DNA of 36,144 nucleotides. It comes from a virus. A program made the position numbers and the translations under genes. How positions within the stretch are numbered: the first letter of the stretch is position 1; every line of letters begins with the position of its first letter. The stretch lies in the IMG/VR virus record IMGVR_UViG_3300044635_001461, positions 1 to 36,144 of that record; one strand, given 5' to 3'. This document shows, in pieces, positions 31,557-36,144 of this stretch. The notes under the pieces were generated by a model. The model saw nothing but the letters and a program-made list of their open reading frames with translations. It was not told where the DNA came from and ran no database searches.

Positions 31557-33701
31557 TTAAATTTTTTGTTCTATTAATAATTGATCGATAACATCAATAA
31601 CCATCTTTGGGGTTATTTCTTTGGTACATTCAAATTCTTCTTTTTTATCTGATTTTGGACACCATTTCCAATTTCCCTTATCAAATAAAGAATCATTCCA
31701 ACATCCTGTACATACTGAGTGATTTTGCACTCTATATGGAGTTTCAAATTCAGCATATGGATAAGAAAACCCACTAATAAGTACAACTGGCTTTTTAACT
31801 GCCCAAGCTAACCAAGATAAGCCAGATGGTAAACCAATAAAGAATTCGCTGTGGTGTATCTGATTCATACGATCCACAAGTGGTTTATCTCCTGTATAAT
31901 CTAACGCATTTGATGGCATATTGTTGACACAATCCCGGCCATTACCAAATACTTTATGTTTATCGATACAAATTACTTCAAAATCTTTGGATTTAAGATA
32001 CTCGATTACTTTTTCCCATCCGCCTTTATTATTCCAATATTTGGCTTGACAGGTACTTTGTGTTGCGATAGTAACATATCTTTTCTTTAGTGGTCGTTCT
32101 TTGATTTTAAAATCAATCAAAGGCGACTCTGGTTCATATGGCAATCCCAAATAATCACTTGCTATTTTTTGCAGTGGTTGTTTTCTAGGATCAGATTTAC
32201 ATCTATCATTGTTTGCTCCATTTTCGTCAACATAATATCCCAATTTGTAAGTAGCGAATACATCCGATACAAATTTGTTATTGTCAATAAACTTAATTTT
32301 AGGATATTTTTTCTCAAAAATATTTTTTAAAGGCAATTTTACGTAAAGATCGCATTCGTGTTTCTTTCTGAATTGTTCTATGATAGGCATCCAAGCTAAT
32401 TGATCGCCTAAAGAAAAACTTTCATATTCAATCAATACCTTTTTATTCTTTAAATTAAATTTATAAGTTTCTACCAATTCATTTGTCTTATTATCTTTAA
32501 TATGAATTTCATAAGGAATGTAATATGTAAAATTACAACTTCCCCACCAATTATGTTTTAAATCAGTTTCGTACTTAATCGTGTCGTCGTCACTATTATA
32601 GAATGTGACGTGGAAACTTTGATCTGTATCCAATGGATTGTCTACTTCTATCTTAGCTGCGTCATTGAACGTATATTTAAATATAGCTTTTGTTTTAATA
32701 CTTTGTTCATTCTTTTTTATATTTTCATAAACATTAATATGACGAATGGCGAATAATCTTTCGGTATAGTGATCATATAAATCAATTAATTGATGCACGC
32801 GATTGAAGTAAGAATTTTCGTTTGCGGATTGAAGTGCTTTATTTTTATACGTGTCATAATCACTAGTTATCGTTTGTACAGCAGACTTGATTTGTTCTAC
32901 ATTGCGATCAACTACAATCATACCGTTATATGATTTTTCTTCAAATGTACCTACTACAGGTAAACCACAACTCATTGCTTCTAACAAAGTTAAATTGGGA
33001 TGTCCGGCTTCTAATTCAGATGGGTGTAAAAATATAGAATGATCATTGTATAAATTAATTAATTGTTCCTCCGTTAAATCAAATAGCTTGGTTAATTTAT
33101 CGTAATTATTTAATTCAGAATCTAAATGATCAAAGAACTTTTTATTATTTGATGGACCAGCAATTGTAATTGGATATCCTAATTCTTTAGCAACTTTAAT
33201 TGCGTATACAAATCCCTTTCTGTCATAAGATTGATTATTCGCATAACCATTATTTGCAACGCATAACAATTTATTTACATCGTTTTTATTATTTTTGCAC
33301 ACGAATACATCTGTGTTAACCGCGTGAGAAAAGTAACGTAATTTCTTACTGCCAAAATAATCAACCAAATATTTGGCTGGACATGTTGATAGTACACTGT
33401 TCTCAATAGCTTGAAGGTTTTCTTTATATACATCTGACTCTTTACCATATAAATAAGAATGGTGATCGTGTAAACTAAAGATATACGGTATACCACGTTT
33501 ATGACATTCGTTCGCAAGATTTGCTACGTGGACGTGTACAATTGTGTCATCCGCATAATGAATTTCATTCAAATATTTTATTTGACAATCCAATCCTTTA
33601 TTATTTAGAAGCTGGTAGTAATCCCAAATAATTTTTTCAACCGCTCCCCATCCATTGGGTGGAATAGGCAATAAACCCAGATTAACTTGTATAATTTTCA
33701 T
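31557..33701 (-). CDS. GT4 glycosyltransferase fused to TibC-like (BAHT) protein O-heptosyltransferase
   Basis: A 714-residue two-enzyme protein. Residues 1-330 are a GT-B fold GT4 glycosyltransferase (N-terminal NGWGAVEKIIWDYYQLL, later HPSELEAGHPNLTLLEAMSCGLPVVG). Residues about 340-714 follow the bacterial autotransporter heptosyltransferase (BAHT) layout. It has a beta domain with IEYESFSLGDQLAWMPIIEQF, then a late FIGLPSGLSWLAWAVKKPVVLISGF, and a Cys4 site at Cys664, Cys667, Cys681 and Cys692 (VCTGCWND, WCP, FECT), which binds iron in TibC. TibC transfers heptose from ADP-heptose to Ser of adhesin repeats. Here the acceptor is unknown; Ser-rich virion proteins are candidates. It overlaps the previous gene by 4 nt (ATGA) and lies just upstream of the sheath gene. 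Confidence 0.85.
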   Translation of the reverse strand: MKIIQVNLGLLPIPPNGWGAVEKIIWDYYQLLNNKGLDCQIKYLNEIHYADDTIVHVHVANLANECHKRGIPYIFSLHDHHSYLYGKESDVYKENLQAIENSVLSTCPAKYLVDYFGSKKLRYFSHAVNTDVFVCKNNKNDVNKLLCVANNGYANNQSYDRKGFVYAIKVAKELGYPITIAGPSNNKKFFDHLDSELNNYDKLTKLFDLTEEQLINLYNDHSIFLHPSELEAGHPNLTLLEAMSCGLPVVGTFEEKSYNGMIVVDRNVEQIKSAVQTITSDYDTYKNKALQSANENSYFNRVHQLIDLYDHYTERLFAIRHINVYENIKKNEQSIKTKAIFKYTFNDAAKIEVDNPLDTDQSFHVTFYNSDDDTIKYETDLKHNWWGSCNFTYYIPYEIHIKDNKTNELVETYKFNLKNKKVLIEYESFSLGDQLAWMPIIEQFRKKHECDLYVKLPLKNIFEKKYPKIKFIDNNKFVSDVFATYKLGYYVDENGANNDRCKSDPRKQPLQKIASDYLGLPYEPESPLIDFKIKERPLKKRYVTIATQSTCQAKYWNNKGGWEKVIEYLKSKDFEVICIDKHKVFGNGRDCVNNMPSNALDYTGDKPLVDRMNQIHHSEFFIGLPSGLSWLAWAVKKPVVLISGFSYPYAEFETPYRVQNHSVCTGCWNDSLFDKGNWKWCPKSDKKEEFECTKEITPKMVIDVIDQLLIEQKI

Positions 33702-35710
33702 TGTGTAATATCAATAGAACCGTTAATATCTATATCCTCAAGTCGTCTAAAAGATTTTTTATAACTCCTCAACAAAATTTTATTTTGATCATATAGATTG
33801 TTTTCGATTTCGTAAAAGTTATCATTTTCAAAATCATTTGCTAAATAGAAGCAAACTTTATCTGATACATTGTATGTATGATAATTCTCCATTGTTCCGT
33901 TCTTTTTTATTATTATCTCATTTATTCTATCATCTACTTTATTATTAATATAAGTTAAAACGCCAAACTTATTTATATTCTTCATTCTCAGTACAGATAG
34001 ATATTCTACCATCGAGAATAAATTATTCTTACTATTACTTAAATAAGTTTCTTCGTTGTTTGTATAATCTATGTGTAAATCATTTTTATAAGAAATTAGT
34101 TTGTTATAATAAAATTGTTCTAATCCATTTGAAATATTCTTTTTAGTAACAAAATCCATATAATCATCCGGCGTATAATATTTGAATTTTTCCAAAAAGA
34201 ATTGAGTATTAATTCCATGGAACACTGTCTTAAATGTATCTCCCTCTAATGCTTTATCATAAAAAAAGAATGCTTTTTTATTAATCAGGATATCATCAAC
34301 GTCATATAACTTTGAAAAATCTAAATCTGAAATAATCATATCATAATTAAAGCAAATTGCATTTTTATATCCAATTTTATTTGCTAGAGATATACCGTTA
34401 TAATAGTTTATTAATACAGCGAGTCCATGATAGTTGTCACAATCCGATGGTGGAAAGTATAAACTAATTTTAGTGTTATTTAAATCGTATGTCCACCTAT
34501 TATAGAAGTTGTGTTTTAAAATAGGATTATTTGCATCATAAACATAGTGATCAGCTGCTTTTTGTAAATTCACACTAGCTGGATAATGTGATGACAATAA
34601 TACTTTATACCCAGCTTTTTTAGCTTGATTAATTGATTCTAGTGTCGTATCTTCAACAGCTTTAAAATTTGGATGCGTTGATATAATAACTACTGTATCT
34701 TTACTTGATGTTTTGTTAGAAATTAAATTAACCACTTCCAAATCTGAATTCATCCCCAATTTATTTTTTATAAGTTTTACATTGCGGTTAAAATTGGTTT
34801 CATCCAAATACTTTATATTTTCAAACACATTATATCGGTTGAGATAAACAGGCAAATTATATAATAGCGATGGTATATTATAAGAGATAGCTTCTTTAAT
34901 TACAATTGGAGCTGTTTCTTTATCGGTAGCGTGTCCTCTACTAGTGAATAAAAACAAATCCATACAACTATAGAAGTTCTCTACATCTTTTCTTTCACCC
35001 CAGACTTTTACGTTGGATGGTAAATTTTCTAATATAGGCTGCCAATATGTTTTAAAGTTGTCGGCCATATTACCCAAACAATGAAATTGAACGTTTTCAT
35101 TTTCCATTGCTCGAGCGTATTCTACAAATTCTTTTTGATTTTTCCGTGGCGTAAATAATCCGACATGCAATACATGTTTTTTAGTTTCATCCAATCCCAA
35201 AAAGTTTAGTCCCTCCGTTCTATTTTTTCTACGTTTAACTGCAATTGGATACTCAATAACCGCCGTGTTTACATTTAACGATTCAAGATTTTGTTTTTGA
35301 TAATTACTTACAAAAGTAAACTGATCTGGAAAAACTCTTTTTTTCTTAGGATCAAAGCTGCTATCGTGTGATGTTTCAACGATCAGATATTCTCTATCTT
35401 TATTATACAATTTAGTCGCTAAATTAACATCCATAAAATACTCTGGCATTTCTTCAAGATGAATAATATCAGGCTTTATGTCATCTATTAGTTTAAATAA
35501 TTCAAACTTGTTTGACGAGAGTGTGTAAAATCTTCCTCCGCATATTTTTTGAAGTTGTTTTCGTTGTACAACCAAAACCCCTCCCGTAATATCATCATAT
35601 TCCACACAATATATTTCATAATCATTTATCAATGATTGTATCTTTTTTAACAAAAACTGAGGCAATCCGCCAGTGGAAAGATGTGGCGCTATAAACAATA
35701 TTTTTTTCAT
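33698..35710 (-). CDS. Two-domain glycosyltransferase (GT4 plus second GT-like domain)
   Basis: A 670-residue protein. Residues 1-330 are a GT4-type domain: KKILFIAPHLSTGGLPQFLL at the start, later HVLHVGLFTPRKNQKEFVEY and a nucleotide-sugar site KETAPIVIKEAISYNIPSLLYN. Residues about 340-600 resemble a GT-A-like transferase, beginning DTVVIISTHPNFKAVEDTTLESINQAKKAGYKVLLSS. The order strand, loop, helix with ISDLDF near 460 is suggestive of such a fold, although a clear DxD is not obvious. The protein lies between a FkbM-type methyltransferase and the GT4-BAHT gene, all on one strand with overlaps or 3-nt gaps, so a shared glycan pathway is likely. Sugars and acceptor are unknown. Confidence 0.75.
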   Translation of the reverse strand: MKKILFIAPHLSTGGLPQFLLKKIQSLINDYEIYCVEYDDITGGVLVVQRKQLQKICGGRFYTLSSNKFELFKLIDDIKPDIIHLEEMPEYFMDVNLATKLYNKDREYLIVETSHDSSFDPKKKRVFPDQFTFVSNYQKQNLESLNVNTAVIEYPIAVKRRKNRTEGLNFLGLDETKKHVLHVGLFTPRKNQKEFVEYARAMENENVQFHCLGNMADNFKTYWQPILENLPSNVKVWGERKDVENFYSCMDLFLFTSRGHATDKETAPIVIKEAISYNIPSLLYNLPVYLNRYNVFENIKYLDETNFNRNVKLIKNKLGMNSDLEVVNLISNKTSSKDTVVIISTHPNFKAVEDTTLESINQAKKAGYKVLLSSHYPASVNLQKAADHYVYDANNPILKHNFYNRWTYDLNNTKISLYFPPSDCDNYHGLAVLINYYNGISLANKIGYKNAICFNYDMIISDLDFSKLYDVDDILINKKAFFFYDKALEGDTFKTVFHGINTQFFLEKFKYYTPDDYMDFVTKKNISNGLEQFYYNKLISYKNDLHIDYTNNEETYLSNSKNNLFSMVEYLSVLRMKNINKFGVLTYINNKVDDRINEIIIKKNGTMENYHTYNVSDKVCFYLANDFENDNFYEIENNLYDQNKILLRSYKKSFRRLEDIDINGSIDITQ

Positions 35711-35713
35711 AAT

Positions 35714-36144
35714 TTACTTGTTGAGATAGATCGCATTCATATGTGATAGATTATGATCCAAAGCATTTTCTTTGTGAATCAATTTATATCCTAAATTTTT
35801 AAATCTATTAATTATCTTTGGAACATTTATACCATCGTTGTAATGAAATTCAAAAAATATACTATGGACATTTTTAAAAAATTCGTTGCTCGTACTTTCA
35901 AAAAATGTATATTCAGCTCCTTCAATATCAATTTTAAAATATGTTGGTAATTCCAAGTTATTATTTGCTACAAATTTTTCTAAATTAATAGCATCCACTT
36001 CAAATGTACCTGTATCACTAATCTTGGATCCTACCGTCCATTCTGTAGTACCAAATTTTACTTTTTTAAAAGTACCATCGATTGCATTATTAAATGTCGT
36101 TACATTTTTTCCATACTTATCTAAGTTATAATTCAAATATCCAA
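35714..36144 (-). CDS. FkbM-family methyltransferase, N-terminus off the right edge
   Basis: The frame is open to the window edge; an apparent start at 36136 is a TTG inside the frame, so the true start lies outside. About 143 residues are visible. The segment KYGKNVTTFNNAIDG, then YFKIDIEGAEYTFFE, and a FFEFH stretch are the FkbM pattern of SAM-dependent methyltransferases, where D-x-E-G-A-E is the signature. FkbM-type enzymes methylate hydroxyl groups on sugars or polyketides. The gene ends 3 nt before the two-domain glycosyltransferase, so it is probably part of the same operon. It may finish a glycan by O-methylation. Confidence 0.8.
   Translation of the reverse strand, partial: GYLNYNLDKYGKNVTTFNNAIDGTFKKVKFGTTEWTVGSKISDTGTFEVDAINLEKFVANNNLELPTYFKIDIEGAEYTFFESTSNEFFKNVHSIFFEFHYNDGINVPKIINRFKNLGYKLIHKENALDHNLSHMNAIYLNK

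Noticed and set aside
36134-36136. Start of the FkbM-type gene at 36136
   Set aside because: It is a TTG within a frame open to the edge, and the N-terminal SAM-binding part of the family is missing.
1-36144. tRNA genes, insertion sequences, integrase and attachment sites
   Set aside because: None recognised on either strand by reading; no integrase or transposase motif is encoded here.

Overview
The window is part of the genome of an AT-rich, T4-like tailed bacteriophage with a contractile tail. The main evidence is a long minus-strand block of virion genes in T4-like style. Reading from high to low coordinates it contains a tail sheath, large terminase, portal, prohead protease, scaffold/core, major capsid protein and three neck/tail-completion proteins resembling gp13, gp14 and gp15. 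The host cannot be named. A lipobox protein and a TibC-type heptosyltransferase (family uses ADP-heptose) point to a Gram-negative host. No tRNA, rRNA, CRISPR array or insertion sequence was seen.

Layout. Positions 1-5213 (minus) hold a giant collagen-like protein made of Gly-X-Ser triplets, cut by the left edge. Positions 5285-8475 (minus) hold the neck/tail-completion genes, followed by a GP88-like protein (8515-9744). Positions 9855-14085 are a plus-strand accessory island: a lipoprotein/membrane protein, a minimal MscS-like protein, an ankyrin-class III nucleotide cyclase fusion, a 70-residue protein and a Mom-family DNA modification protein. A bidirectional terminator closes the island. 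Capsid genes follow on the minus strand (14145-17128), interrupted by a small plus-strand pair (17284-18325). Minus-strand core, protease, portal and terminase genes run to 25390. Three genes at 25409-27487 have capsid-targeting-like N-termini. A terminator separates them from a 1304-residue sheath gene (27563-31477). The right end (31557-36144) holds a glycosylation cluster: a GT4-BAHT heptosyltransferase fusion, a second two-domain glycosyltransferase and a truncated FkbM-type methyltransferase.

How the parts may work together. The virion genes build a head and contractile tail. Several non-structural proteins (GP88-like, ligase-like nucleotidyltransferase, flavodoxin-like oxidoreductase, two small proteins) begin with a short leader ending in L-x-E or I-x-E, like T4 capsid-targeting sequences cut by the gp21-type protease encoded here. 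They may be packaged in the head and injected with the DNA. The heptosyltransferase could modify Ser-rich virion proteins such as the Gly-X-Ser fibre or the enlarged sheath. Mom would protect the DNA from restriction. The cyclase, MscS-like and lipoprotein genes form the most unusual unit, a candidate phage-carried cyclic-nucleotide membrane signalling system. A sense-strand motif ATATTTATW lies just upstream of many start codons on both strands, often exactly 4 nt away, and may be the phage's own promoter element.
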